A stretch of 64,000 nucleotides of DNA from Bacteroidaceae bacterium (GCA_902362375.1 CABIVS010000009.1:185117-249116); one strand, 5' to 3'; positions 16,520 to 25,293 are shown, counted from the stretch's first letter. The notes: a model not told the origin generated them from the letters alone. Program-made: numbers and translations.

Positions 16520-17653
16520 CTATGCACCCGGTGGGCAGTATTCAGGGTTCCTCTTGCGCCACAGTTCTATGATACACTCCCGTCCGGCCTGTGTCCATCG
16601 TTTGGTGGATCCGAAAGTATATACCTTGCCCCGGCTGTTCTCCCACGTGTAAGGCACATCGCATTGCCAGGCCCGGCAGGAAGGAAAGACCACCCATTGC
16701 CGCTTCTCGTACTTGCAGATGCCCTCTTCGGCAAGGAACTGGTGCAACTGTCGCGGCGATATGCCGAGTTCGTCAGCGATGCGCGTGCTCTTGAACCAGT
16801 CCCTGTTCTCGATAAACTCCTCGTAGAATACGATTTTCGGCAGGGATTCACTCACCACCTTCCGCAGTTCCAGAATCAGTCTCGTCGCCGATTCCATATC
16901 CTGCGGCATGGGACAATCCATACAGGGCAGACCGGGTGCCGCCACCCTGGGGCGTTCGCGTACGATTGTCTTCCCTCGTTTCACGGAGAGTTTGCCGATA
17001 GCCTCGCCCAACCATTCCGCCAAAGACAGGTCAGGGGCGATCCATCTGGCCAACGGTATGACAAGCGGTGATTCCAACCAGGTCGCACCGTGCCCCCGCC
17101 CCCGTGTGGTGAAGACTTGCGACTCGTATTTCCCGGTATGTCCGTTGCCGGCCATTTCCCTGCGGAGCATATCCGTGGAAGCGATGCGTAGCCATTCAGA
17201 CGGGATTTTCCCGAAGTGCATCGTGATCTGCGTGGCGTTGACCATCAGCTTGTCGCCGACACGCCGGAACGTGACGGGGAACCCTTCCTCGAAGTGCATG
17301 ACGATGTCGTCCTGCGGGACGGCGTGCAGCTCCCCGGCTTCCAGTTCCAGAAGCTTGTTGCCCCACACTTCCAATTCATCAAGCAGGTCACGGGGTATAA
17401 TAGTCTCCTTGCGTACCAGTTGTAAAAGCCGGCGCATATCGATGGGACGGAAGCCCCACTGTTCCCTGCCGTTTTTCCGGAAACTGATTTTCAATGCCGT
17501 CGGGCAAACACGGGCGATGGCGCCGTTTTCAAGCAGTTCGTCCCGCTTGAGTATATCGCATATATCCACGGCGCAGATATGGAGCTGGCCGTTATGGTTC
17601 CGGGAAACCCTTATGTTCCAGTCCCGGAACGGAACATTCCTATTTTCCCTCAT
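16520..17653 (-). CDS. Phage regulator with Bro-N-like, KilA-N and KilAC domains
   Basis: The start at 17653 is set by a strong Shine-Dalgarno sequence (GGAGGA) 9 nt upstream; longer frames run into the preceding gene. The 377 residues divide into a Bro-N-like N-terminus (about 1-90, LHICAVDICDIL), a KilA-N DNA-binding domain (about 130-230, VGDKLMVNATQITMHFGKIP with WLESPLVIPLARWI) and a KilAC antirepressor domain (about 280-360, FKSTRIADELGISPRQLHQF). Such combinations occur in phage antirepressors that affect the lysis-lysogeny choice. The gene lies in the operon divergent from the virion genes. Confidence 0.8.
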   Translation of the reverse strand: MRENRNVPFRDWNIRVSRNHNGQLHICAVDICDILKRDELLENGAIARVCPTALKISFRKNGREQWGFRPIDMRRLLQLVRKETIIPRDLLDELEVWGNKLLELEAGELHAVPQDDIVMHFEEGFPVTFRRVGDKLMVNATQITMHFGKIPSEWLRIASTDMLRREMAGNGHTGKYESQVFTTRGRGHGATWLESPLVIPLARWIAPDLSLAEWLGEAIGKLSVKRGKTIVRERPRVAAPGLPCMDCPMPQDMESATRLILELRKVVSESLPKIVFYEEFIENRDWFKSTRIADELGISPRQLHQFLAEEGICKYEKRQWVVFPSCRAWQCDVPYTWENSRGKVYTFGSTKRWTQAGRECIIELWRKRNPEYCPPGA

Positions 17654-18008
17654 AGGTATTTCCTCCTTTCTTTTGGTTATCAGACTTACGTTTGTTTTCA
17701 AGCAAGGCTCTCTTATGTGCCATCTTGCGCACCGGATAGTACGTGCGTTTCTCGCCGCAAAGGGCGTCATAATCTTTCAGCATCAGTGTGCCGAGGTCGG
17801 CCAGCTCGATTTCCACATCCGGATGCAGATGCCTGAAATAGAGTCCGCCGCTGCATACATACTTGCCCGTGCAACAGAATGAGATAGCCTGCAAGTTGCC
17901 TTTTGTCAATTCCGCCGCGCTGTGCAGCGAGCGCGTGACCGCTACAAGAACCTGTGCCCCGTTGAAGATGAGCACCATCTTGGGTCGTTTAAATGTGCTG
18001 CGTCTCAT
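17640..18008 (-). CDS. NUMOD1-like small protein, 122 aa
   Basis: The centre of the protein, SLHSAAELTKGNLQAISFCC followed by TGKYVCSGGLYFRHL, resembles the NUMOD1 DNA-binding repeat that accompanies homing endonucleases and phage regulators. The C-terminus is highly basic. No nuclease domain is present. The gene overlaps the regulator gene by 14 nt and the 150-aa gene upstream by 20 nt, so all three are translated together. Confidence 0.6.
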   Translation of the reverse strand: MRRSTFKRPKMVLIFNGAQVLVAVTRSLHSAAELTKGNLQAISFCCTGKYVCSGGLYFRHLHPDVEIELADLGTLMLKDYDALCGEKRTYYPVRKMAHKRALLENKRKSDNQKKGGNTYEGK

Positions 18009-18441
18009 GTTGTTCTAAAATTTGCGTTAATTCCTCCTTTGTAAATCTAAGACCGGCAGCCTGTACCAGCCAAGTGTCTGAAACCGTAAATCCACCGGAC
18101 AGCAGTTCGTCCACGCGCTCCAGAAGGTAGACACCGAACGCGGGATCGATGTAAACGACAAATAATAGAGCCAGACATTCATCAATTAACAGGTGTCCCG
18201 ACGCCTCGTCACGGATGATCATCTTTTCCCTGTCTATTCCGTAGGCGTCTGCCAACGCCGTTGCCCAGTGATGGAAAGCGACACGGAAATCACGGACATT
18301 ATGCCGGCGTGCATCTCCTTTGGCCTGGATGAAGCGTGTCGCGTCGAAATAGACCGGTCCGTCTTCCCGTAACGTTCCGAAAAGCAGATCGGGGAACTCC
18401 CTGTACCGGATTATCCGGCAGGGAATCTTTTCTTCTTTCAT
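17989..18441 (-). CDS. Hypothetical phage regulatory-operon protein, 150 aa
   Basis: The ATG at 18441 (MKEEKIPCRIIRYREF) is preferred because a -7 box at 18484-18491 lies between it and the longer start at 18486. The protein contains YFDATRFIQAKGDARRH, faintly reminiscent of a KilA-N or Bro-N strand-helix unit, and an acidic C-terminus. It is the first gene of the leftward operon that faces the virion operon. Function is not known. Confidence 0.6.
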   Translation of the reverse strand: MKEEKIPCRIIRYREFPDLLFGTLREDGPVYFDATRFIQAKGDARRHNVRDFRVAFHHWATALADAYGIDREKMIIRDEASGHLLIDECLALLFVVYIDPAFGVYLLERVDELLSGGFTVSDTWLVQAAGLRFTKEELTQILEQHETQHI

Positions 18442-18483
18442 GTTCTCTTTTTCATTGTTCTTGGATTTGTATCTAACGTGGTG

Positions 18484-18491
18484 CAAAGATA
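18484..18491 (-). promoter_or_regulatory. -7 box of the leftward regulatory operon
   Basis: Leftward TATCTTTG matches the Bacteroidetes TAnnTTTG -7 element and lies 43 nt upstream of the ATG at 18441. It sits in the AT-rich divergent region 18442-18729 between the regulatory and virion operons. Confidence 0.55.
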
Positions 18492-18588
18492 TATCTTTTT
18501 AATATGAAATACACTATAAATATATACATAAATTACACTTTTAATAAATTGTTAATCACTGATAATAAGATATTTACAACATAAATAA

Positions 18589-18628
18589 AACCGAAATATC
18601 TATATATTTAAGTTGCATATTTCGGTTT
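18589..18628. promoter_or_regulatory. Inverted repeat in the divergent control region
   Basis: AACCGAAATAT and ATATTTCGGTT are inverted copies separated by about 17 AT-rich nucleotides. No plus-strand gene ends here, so it is more likely an operator or a leader structure for the virion operon, which starts at 18730, than a terminator. A divergent KilA-N-type regulator would be a natural ligand, but that is inference. Confidence 0.4.
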
Positions 18629-18729
18629 GTAAATCAAGCATTAAGAGTCCCGTTCTCCATATATTCTTTTAGCCGTAAAAACCTCTCTTGAGGATTGTCT
18701 CTACTCTTTGAACAAGAAACAAAAAAATT

Positions 18730-20052
18730 ATGGCTACATCGGACAAATCATTTAACGGGGAACTCTTGGAGAGTATTTTTAAGACCTCCAAAAAGACAAT
18801 TCAGGAGTATGTCCGCGAAATCGAGCGCAACAACCGCTACCGTTCATGCCGTCAGGATACCGGCTCGGGATATATTCTCGATGACCGCGCCCGGCTCATT
18901 GACCTGTATGAAGCCTGCCTGCAACAGGACGCTCATATACGTTCCGTTGTCGAGACACTGGAAAGCCAGATTCTCGGCGACCGCTATATGCTTGCCCGTG
19001 TAAACGAAAAGGGAAAATACATCAAGGACGTGGCGAACTCCCTGAAGATACAGGGTTCGCAGTTCGACAAGATAATCAAGGGCATAGTGGAATCCAAGCT
19101 CTACGGGTACACCCTGCTTGAAATCATGCCGCATACTGACCCCAGAACGGGCAGGCTGGCGGAAGTCAACATCATCGAACGGCGTAATGTGTTGCCGGAC
19201 CAGAAAACGGTACTGAAGCGGCAGGGACTGTGGGAGCCGCATTGGGATTTACATGACCCGGCATATTACCGTTGTTATGTACTGGTAAACTCCGGCGACT
19301 TGGGACTTTTTTCCGCCACGACCCCTTTGATACTGGCCAAGAAATTCACGGTGGCCAACTATGTGAACTTTTCCCATACTTACGGACAGCCGATTATCCA
19401 CGGAAAGACGGTCAGCGAGAGCAACGCCGACCGCAAGAGGCTGGCTAACGAGATAGCCAACGCGGCACAGAACAAGGTGGTGGTTACCGGCATTGAGGAC
19501 GAGGTCGATATCAAGACATTCACCATGTCCAACTCGGAAAAGATATATACCGGGCTTATCGAGTTTGTGAACAAGGAAGTTGCCAACCTCGTGCTCGGCT
19601 CCGAGTCGATGGCCGGAGGGATGCAGTCGTACGTGGGTTCCACGAAAGCACACCAGGACATTTTCCGCGACCGTATCGAAGTCTACCGTCGGTATATCGA
19701 AAACGTCATGAACGAGGAGATAATCCCCCGCCTGGAGGCTATCGGGTATATCCCCGGAGGATTGGAGTTCCGGTATTCGAACCGGATAGAGATGAGCAAC
19801 GAGGACCGCATCAAGCTCTATTCGCTGATCACGGACAAATATGAAGTGGCGGCCGATGAGATCGAGAAAGAGTTCGGTATCAATGTGGGCCGGCAGCTCA
19901 ATGTTATCCCGGGATTAGGTTTCGGAGCCGAAGGCGGCTCATCCGGTCTCAGCCACAACGACCGGGGCATCATGTCGGACGAGGAGTATTTCCGGCGTTA
20001 CGGACGCCCCCGGGGGGCGAAGGTCGGAAATTTTCTGCGGGGAGCGGAATAG
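18730..20052 (+). CDS. Mu-like portal protein (DUF935)
   Basis: This 440-residue protein matches the DUF935 portal family (Mu gp29): N-terminal SFNGELLESIFKTSKKTI, a central ATTPLILAKKFTVANYVNFS and the typical ANLVLGSESMAGGMQSYVGS segment (about residues 283-302). The portal forms the ring through which DNA enters and leaves the capsid. The gene begins the rightward virion operon. Its last codons carry a slippery heptamer (A-AAT-TTT, codons 434-435), followed after 5 nt by a stem-loop. The zero-frame stop comes 5 codons after the heptamer, so some ribosomes may continue in the -1 frame into the MuF-like frame, giving a 727-residue fusion. Confidence 0.9.
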   Translation: MATSDKSFNGELLESIFKTSKKTIQEYVREIERNNRYRSCRQDTGSGYILDDRARLIDLYEACLQQDAHIRSVVETLESQILGDRYMLARVNEKGKYIKDVANSLKIQGSQFDKIIKGIVESKLYGYTLLEIMPHTDPRTGRLAEVNIIERRNVLPDQKTVLKRQGLWEPHWDLHDPAYYRCYVLVNSGDLGLFSATTPLILAKKFTVANYVNFSHTYGQPIIHGKTVSESNADRKRLANEIANAAQNKVVVTGIEDEVDIKTFTMSNSEKIYTGLIEFVNKEVANLVLGSESMAGGMQSYVGSTKAHQDIFRDRIEVYRRYIENVMNEEIIPRLEAIGYIPGGLEFRYSNRIEMSNEDRIKLYSLITDKYEVAADEIEKEFGINVGRQLNVIPGLGFGAEGGSSGLSHNDRGIMSDEEYFRRYGRPRGAKVGNFLRGAE

Positions 20053-20071
20053 AAGCCCGTCTTCCGCTCCC
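20028..20071 (+). promoter_or_regulatory. Candidate programmed -1 ribosomal frameshift element
   Basis: The heptamer A-AAT-TTT (20028-20034) is in the X-XXY-YYZ arrangement relative to the portal frame. A 5-nt spacer leads to GGGAGCGGAA (20040-20049), which pairs perfectly with TTCCGCTCCC (20062-20071) around a 12-nt loop whose first codon is the portal stop TAG. A shift of -1 enters the MuF-like frame. That frame has no ATG, GTG or TTG between its upstream stop (19857-19859) and the ATG at 20277, although the sequence upstream of 20277 looks coding. Confidence 0.65.
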
Positions 20072-20912
20072 GGACAACGCTCCGTTCAGGGCTGTCAGGG
20101 CATCTGCAACCACGGAATCCGATACGGAAAAGGAGTATCGTGTCATTTTCGATGCATTCCGCAGGCTGATCCTCTATTGGGAGAACAGCGCGGAACGTCT
20201 CGACATTATAGAGGACATCATCACCCTGCGTGCCTCTTTCCTCATAGACCGTGCGCTGACAGGTCTGCGAATCGATATGGACCGGGCATTGGAGATACTG
20301 AAAAATCACAACTCCTTTACAACAGAGAGGGAACGGCAGCAGCGTGACATCCTGATTGCAGCTATAGACAACCTGGTGGATTTTGCCGCGGCAGAGGAGT
20401 ATGCCATGCTCGGGGAACTGCCCGAGACAGCGGATGAACAGGACATGGAAGCATACGAAAAGATATGCCGCAGGTATAACCTCGTCCATGCGGAGGAAGA
20501 GAACAACCAGGTATTCTTCGCGGCCTCGATGGCCGCATGGTGGATGGCGGTGGATATGGATACCGTGCTTACCTACATGACACAAGGCGATGAACGGGTA
20601 CGTGCCTGGCATCTTTCATTGGAAGGGATTTCCTTCCGCAAATCCGAGTTTCCTCCGGAGCTGATACCGCCGATCGAATGGGGATGCCGCTGCTTTCTGG
20701 TCGCGGAGGGGTTCGCCGCTGTCCGGGCGGCTTTGCCGGATAAGGGAGACTATCTGGAAAAGGTGGATCCGGTCTTCCGGGAGAGCCTGGCAACCGGCGG
20801 GCGTATCTTTTCCGATGCGCACCGCTATTTCTCCGTCCCGCTTCCGGGTTACATGAATGATATTGTGAAACGCATTAAAGGAAAGTTCGCCTATGCCCAA
20901 GATAACGCTTGA
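20034..20912 (+). CDS. MuF-like head morphogenesis protein, probably a -1 frameshift extension of the portal
   Basis: The C-terminal half contains the MuF signature ERVRAWHLSLEGISFRKSEF followed by PPIEWGCRCFL. MuF-type proteins are minor capsid proteins near the portal. The first ATG in this frame is at 20277 (211 residues). The 81 codons before it look coding (EKEYRVIFDAFRRLILYWEN), yet no ATG, GTG or TTG precedes them, only near-cognate codons such as ATT. I therefore annotate the frame from the slippery site; the shifted part is 292 residues. An independently initiated 211-residue form is the alternative. The end overlaps the next gene by 20 nt. Confidence 0.75.
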   Translation, partial: SAGSGIEARLPLPDNAPFRAVRASATTESDTEKEYRVIFDAFRRLILYWENSAERLDIIEDIITLRASFLIDRALTGLRIDMDRALEILKNHNSFTTERERQQRDILIAAIDNLVDFAAAEEYAMLGELPETADEQDMEAYEKICRRYNLVHAEEENNQVFFAASMAAWWMAVDMDTVLTYMTQGDERVRAWHLSLEGISFRKSEFPPELIPPIEWGCRCFLVAEGFAAVRAALPDKGDYLEKVDPVFRESLATGGRIFSDAHRYFSVPLPGYMNDIVKRIKGKFAYAQDNA

Positions 20913-21471
20913 TGAGTTTTGCAGCCACTGGGTAAGCAGGACCAGTACGCGCATCATGGCCAGCCGGCTGGAGTTCAACGTATTCGACTTCGCAACTGCT
21001 GCCGGTGACTATACCAGGCAGCAGTTCGTGTCCTCATTCGCTTCGGGGGGATTCAACGGTAGCAAATGGGCGCCTCGTACCTCCAAATGGGGAAAGAGGT
21101 TCACCCATCCTCTCATGAACGATACGGGGACTCTGGCCCGGAGCATACAGTCGGAAGCCGGCCGGACAGACATAGTGGGACGGCGTTCGGACCGTACGCG
21201 CATCTTCCGGAAAGGCGCCAGGTATTGCATGTGGACTACGGAAAAGAGCTTTCCAGTCAAGGGCAAGCGGGGACGCAGCAAGGAGCGTTACGGGCATTAT
21301 GCCGCCATACACAATACCGATCCGAAGTTCGGGCTGTACACGGTAAACCAGTATTCCACGCGCCGTCCCGTACACCGGCAGTTCATCGGATTCTCACCGA
21401 AGACGGACGACTATATCGCCGCCCATTTCATAGATATGATTTTTAAAGGATTTCCACACCAGCCGTTATGA
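20893..21471 (+). CDS. Mu gpG-like virion morphogenesis (tail completion) protein
   Basis: The 192-residue protein has the family layout: an N-terminal helix, TRQQFVSSFASGGFNGSKWA (about residues 37-56), then HPLMNDTGTLARSIQ and a C-terminal HRQFIGFS. Mu gpG-type proteins act at the head-tail junction or complete the tail terminus. The start ATG lies inside the last codons of the MuF-like gene, and the end overlaps the next gene (ATGA). Confidence 0.8.
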   Translation: MPKITLDEFCSHWVSRTSTRIMASRLEFNVFDFATAAGDYTRQQFVSSFASGGFNGSKWAPRTSKWGKRFTHPLMNDTGTLARSIQSEAGRTDIVGRRSDRTRIFRKGARYCMWTTEKSFPVKGKRGRSKERYGHYAAIHNTDPKFGLYTVNQYSTRRPVHRQFIGFSPKTDDYIAAHFIDMIFKGFPHQPL

Positions 21472-22172
21472 TAAAAGACAAACACCCAGCACCACAGCCC
21501 GCACAACCGTCGGCACCGGCGGAGAGCCTGCCTGAAGAAGTTTCCGCGAACCCTTTCGTGGAGATATACCGGGCCGTTAAGCGGGCTGTCCTGACCCTGC
21601 GGGAGAATCCGGACGACCCGTTGTCGCCGCCCCTGTTCAAAACCGTCGCTATCGACAACGGCCAGTTCGCCCGCATTGTCCGTGACGATAACACGGAGTA
21701 TGAGACTGTGTTCCCTGCCGTGTTCATCCACTTTATCAACGTGAGGTACCTGGTACAGCAACAGCGTATCGGTGAGGGACGCGCCACCATGCGCGTGCGG
21801 TTTATCCTGAATACGCTCAACAATGCGGACGAAGACAAGGAATGCGAGGCGTTTCTGGTCTTCCAGCGGCTCAATGTAGCCATACAGGATGCCAAGAACC
21901 ATGAGCCGGCGCTGAGCGAGCGGTGCAACCTGACCTATTTCGACATGCCGCTTTCAACCAATATGTTGCAGGCGTACTGGATAGACTACGAGGTATGGTT
22001 CAGGGAATCTTCCGCGTGGAAATACAGGGACTGGGTAAAAAGGTATGTGGTCATGCCCCCGTTCACCCAACACAGCGATGCGCCGCAACATGACAGCGGC
22101 GGACACGGCTTCCATCCGCGTCCGGAACATGACGAAGTATCTGGTTTTTCGGATACTGGATCGGAAAATTGA
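21468..22172 (+). CDS. Probable head-tail joining protein, 234 aa
   Basis: The N-terminal 30 residues are Pro/Ala-rich. A globular domain follows, containing FVEIYRAVKRAVL, TVFPAVFIHFINVRYLVQQQ and EAFLVFQRLNVAIQDA. The last 40 residues are His/Gly/Asp-rich and disordered. Its place between gpG-like and protease genes, and its mixed alpha-beta layout, fit a neck or tail-terminator protein of contractile phages. The name rests on position more than motif. Confidence 0.55.
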   Translation: MIKDKHPAPQPAQPSAPAESLPEEVSANPFVEIYRAVKRAVLTLRENPDDPLSPPLFKTVAIDNGQFARIVRDDNTEYETVFPAVFIHFINVRYLVQQQRIGEGRATMRVRFILNTLNNADEDKECEAFLVFQRLNVAIQDAKNHEPALSERCNLTYFDMPLSTNMLQAYWIDYEVWFRESSAWKYRDWVKRYVVMPPFTQHSDAPQHDSGGHGFHPRPEHDEVSGFSDTGSEN

Positions 22173-22455
22173 AATCCATGCAGGAGATTTATCCGCACTG
22201 CGTATAAACAGACATGAATCAGCAGATAATACAAGACTCATGATACATTTTCTGTACTTGCTGAATTTAGAATGTCCAGCATGCCGGTCTTGATACAAAT
22301 AGTTGCAACCGGTCTGTAATTTGAACAATCTATTATACTGTAAAGATAATCGCATTTCCATAAATGGATGGATTCTCATATTTCCACTTCCATAAATAGC
22401 AGTGCAAAACCTTTTCTTTTTCCACCGCCTACTCTTGTTCAAATAACCCTTGCAT
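22173..22455 (+). other. Intergenic stretch without a gene
   Basis: About 280 nt, more AT-rich than the genes around it. Open frames are short and lack coding signs. It could carry an internal promoter for the protease and capsid genes or be the scar of a former insertion; no specific element stands out. Confidence 0.4.
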
Positions 22456-23694
22456 ATGGATATGAACACACTTCAATATGTCGTCGGAGAGGCGAAGGCA
22501 GGCCAGCCGGCTGTTATCCGTTTCTTCGGTCGCGTGACGGAAGAGACGACCTCACGTTTCAATGACGAGTTCGACTTTTTGGAAAATATCATCCGTCCCT
22601 CCTGTATCCGCGTGTTGATCAACTCGGAGGGCGGCAGTGTCCTTTACGGCATGTCCACCTATTCCACCATCGCCAATGCCACGGTGGATACGGAATGTAT
22701 CATCGAAGGGGTCGCGGCATCGATGGCCTCCATCATCTGGGCGGCGGGCAAGCGTTCTCTCATGCGTGATTATGCCATACTGATGATTCATAACCCGATG
22801 TTGCCGGACGATGACGGAGGGGAACCGTCGGACATGGTAACGGCTTTTACCAAACAGATCGAGACGATTTACCGGAAACGGTTCGGCCTGAAAGCGGAGC
22901 ATGTGCGGGCCATCATGGACGGACAGGCAGGAAAGGACGGGACCTATTTCGACGCACAGGCTGCCGTCAAGGCCGGCATCATACCTGCGGAGCATGTCAT
23001 CCATACCTCGAAGCAGCTTTGCCGTAAAGTGCATGACGAGATAGAAGGATTGACCGATACGGCCGCCATCCAGGAACTGATGAGCCGTGTCAGCGCGGGA
23101 AATAAACCTTTCAAAGGCATTGAACCTACTCTTACAGAAACGGAAAACGATATGGCAAACGAAAACAAGACACAAGGCTTTGAGTACGGGGCGATTGCAG
23201 CCTCGCTGGGCATGAAGGACGGTGAGGTCAAGGACGTGATGGCACGTATCTCTGAACTGGCCGCGATGGAACCCAAATACAGAGAAATACAGAAATCACT
23301 GAGCGACGCGCAGACCGTCATCGCCGGAAAAGACGCCTCCATCCGGAACTTGCAGACAGACCTGGCCGCAGCGACGGCACGCCTTTCCGCCTACGAGCAG
23401 AAAGAGAAGGACGAGCAGGCTTCCCGTATCGAGACATTGGTGGAGAATGCCATTGCAGAAGGCAAGATTGACCGTGAGGCGAAAACGCAGTGGGTGGAGA
23501 TGGCCGGTTCCAACTTCGAGTTGGCGGAAAGCACGCTGGCTTCCATTCCCGCGCGGGAGAAAATCTCGAAGGAAATCGCCGATGACCCTGCCAACATCCA
23601 GGCCACGGCGGAAGCGACAAAGACCGCCGAACAGCTGATGGCCGAGAAGGTGGCGGAAGTGGTCGGTGCGGATTTCAAGTTCCGAAAGCTCTGA
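22456..23694 (+). CDS. Prohead protease (ClpP/S14-type) with C-terminal scaffold
   Basis: The ATG at 22456 is preferred over a TTG two codons earlier. Residues about 10-190 form a ClpP-like serine protease: the NSEGGSVLYGM strand, Ser in EGVAASMASI and His in ILMIHNPM. The C-terminal 180 residues are a charged coiled coil (YREIQKSLSDAQTVIAGKDA and following) like a capsid scaffold. Such fusions cut the scaffold during head maturation. An internal in-frame ATG at 23152 could yield the scaffold alone, as for lambda C/Nu3. Length 412 residues. Confidence 0.85.
   Translation: MDMNTLQYVVGEAKAGQPAVIRFFGRVTEETTSRFNDEFDFLENIIRPSCIRVLINSEGGSVLYGMSTYSTIANATVDTECIIEGVAASMASIIWAAGKRSLMRDYAILMIHNPMLPDDDGGEPSDMVTAFTKQIETIYRKRFGLKAEHVRAIMDGQAGKDGTYFDAQAAVKAGIIPAEHVIHTSKQLCRKVHDEIEGLTDTAAIQELMSRVSAGNKPFKGIEPTLTETENDMANENKTQGFEYGAIAASLGMKDGEVKDVMARISELAAMEPKYREIQKSLSDAQTVIAGKDASIRNLQTDLAAATARLSAYEQKEKDEQASRIETLVENAIAEGKIDREAKTQWVEMAGSNFELAESTLASIPAREKISKEIADDPANIQATAEATKTAEQLMAEKVAEVVGADFKFRKL
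23152..23694 (+). CDS. Possible nested scaffold product of the protease gene
   Basis: The in-frame ATG at 23152 (MANENKTQGFEYG) falls exactly at the junction between protease and coiled-coil parts and is preceded by a purine-rich stretch (ACGGAAAACGAT). It would give a 180-residue scaffold. Nested scaffolds are known in many phages; here it is inferred from position only. Confidence 0.4.
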   Translation: MANENKTQGFEYGAIAASLGMKDGEVKDVMARISELAAMEPKYREIQKSLSDAQTVIAGKDASIRNLQTDLAAATARLSAYEQKEKDEQASRIETLVENAIAEGKIDREAKTQWVEMAGSNFELAESTLASIPAREKISKEIADDPANIQATAEATKTAEQLMAEKVAEVVGADFKFRKL

Positions 23695-23820
23695 CAGACT
23701 ATCCGCGGGCGTCCGCCCGATTTTAACTGACATGCCGGAGACCGCAGTGTCTCGCGCGGAAACAGCAGGTATCCGCCAGTCGGCCGAGTTTCATTCTTCA
23801 ACGGAAAACTTAAAACGACA

Positions 23821-24870
23821 ATGGCTGATACAGTAAACTTTCTTCAAAACGGGTATAGCGGCGAAGTACTTGAGGACTTGCTGACCTATACCGTGCAGGG
23901 CAATGATACAGTCCGCGAGGGACTGATTCATATCAAGACGGGCATCCAGCACCGCTATACGCTTCCTGCCATCAAGCTGGGCAACATTATCCAGGACAAC
24001 GTGCCGACCCCACAACCCATCCACGGAGCCAAGGGCGATGACGGCACGAACGAGTACCAGTTCACCGAACGCCATCTTGAGCCGTCCGATTTTATGGTCT
24101 ATCTCGAGTTTAACCCGAGGGACTACGAGAAGTACTGGCGTTTCGCGCAGCCGGAAGGCAATCTCGTGTTCCGCGAGCTCGACCCGAAAATCCAGGCGAC
24201 GATGCTCCGTCTCCTTATGGACAAGAAAAACGAGTATATCGGAAACGCCATCTGGACTTCCGCCCGCGGAGGAGAGACGGTGGCCAAGATTACCGCACCG
24301 GAAGGCTGCACGAAAATCGGAGCCAACAAGGAGAAATATTTTGACGGGGTCATCAAACGGATCCTCGACAATGTGAACTCCTCCGATGCCGAGGTGGTTG
24401 CCGGAGGGCAGTGCATCATTTCGGGAACGACCGAGCTGACGGACGGGGCCGCGGTGGAGGCGGCGCTCTATGCGATGTGGAGGAAATGTCCGAAGCAGAT
24501 CCGAAAGAAGACATCTCTGACCTTTGTGGTCGGATGGGACGCCTGGGACGCGTATGACCAATATATCTCGGACAAGCAGGTCAAGTATTCCGAGAATACC
24601 GAGGTCAACCGCTATCGCTTCAAGGGCAAGCGCATCGTCCCGGTCGTGGGAATCCCCGAACACACGATGGTGCTCGGCGAGTTCTCCACCGGCATGGACT
24701 CCAACCTGTGGATGGGGGTGGATTACGCGAACGACACGGACATCCTGAAAATCGACCGTCTGCAGGCCAACTCCGAGCTGTTCTTTTTCCAGATGCGCAT
24801 GAAAATGGACGTGAACATCGTCCGCCCGGCGGAGATCGTGGTCCATACCGCCTACAAGAAGAGCGAATAA
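23821..24870 (+). CDS. Major capsid protein
   Basis: The 349-residue product directly follows the protease/scaffold gene, the usual place for the capsid gene. It has the expected composition: an N-terminal arm (VNFLQNGYSGEVLEDLL), an EYWRF-type middle (NPRDYEKYWRFAQPEGN) and a beta-rich C-terminus (FFFQMRMKMDVNIVRPAEIV). I do not recognise a specific capsid subfamily; an HK97-type fold is expected from the gene order. Confidence 0.75.
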   Translation: MADTVNFLQNGYSGEVLEDLLTYTVQGNDTVREGLIHIKTGIQHRYTLPAIKLGNIIQDNVPTPQPIHGAKGDDGTNEYQFTERHLEPSDFMVYLEFNPRDYEKYWRFAQPEGNLVFRELDPKIQATMLRLLMDKKNEYIGNAIWTSARGGETVAKITAPEGCTKIGANKEKYFDGVIKRILDNVNSSDAEVVAGGQCIISGTTELTDGAAVEAALYAMWRKCPKQIRKKTSLTFVVGWDAWDAYDQYISDKQVKYSENTEVNRYRFKGKRIVPVVGIPEHTMVLGEFSTGMDSNLWMGVDYANDTDILKIDRLQANSELFFFQMRMKMDVNIVRPAEIVVHTAYKKSE

Positions 24871-24945
24871 CACACCTTTCTTCATTCTCAATATCCACCC
24901 GGGGAGCGGAGGCAAGGCCCCGTTCCCCATTTTCATTCTACTGTT

Positions 24946-25293
24946 ATGGCAAAGAAAATCAACACGGAGGAAACTCCGCAGACAGACAACAATAATATTC
25001 CTGCACCGGAGGCTCAGGCGGTGCCCGTTCCGGAAACGGCATCGGAAAACCTCGGGACAGGCGGCGAGACTGAAGACAGGCTGCCGGCCAAGACCGCGGG
25101 GAAAGGGAATGCAGGGTCGGAGGAGACGACAGAGCCTCACATCCTGTCCCTGTTGAAAAAGTTCCCGGCATATCCGTCGCTGTACATCGACACGCACGGA
25201 GGAACCTATGCGCCGGACACGGCGGCCGCCATCAGGGGCAAGGCCGTACTCTACAGGAATCCTTTCTACAACGAACTTAAAAAGAAATCATAA
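24946..25293 (+). CDS. Small capsid-adjacent protein, 115 aa
   Basis: The first 60 residues are Pro/Ala/Glu/Thr-rich and probably disordered. The last 50 (ILSLLKKFPAYPSLYIDTHG and on) form a small conserved-looking domain. The stop codon overlaps the sheath gene start. A head-decoration or head-tail adaptor role is possible from position. Confidence 0.55.
   Translation: MAKKINTEETPQTDNNNIPAPEAQAVPVPETASENLGTGGETEDRLPAKTAGKGNAGSEETTEPHILSLLKKFPAYPSLYIDTHGGTYAPDTAAAIRGKAVLYRNPFYNELKKKS

Noticed and set aside
23791..25197. Long leftward open frame (468 codons)
   Set aside because: Antisense shadow of the capsid gene caused by GC-rich codon bias; it also runs into neighbouring genes and has no start context.
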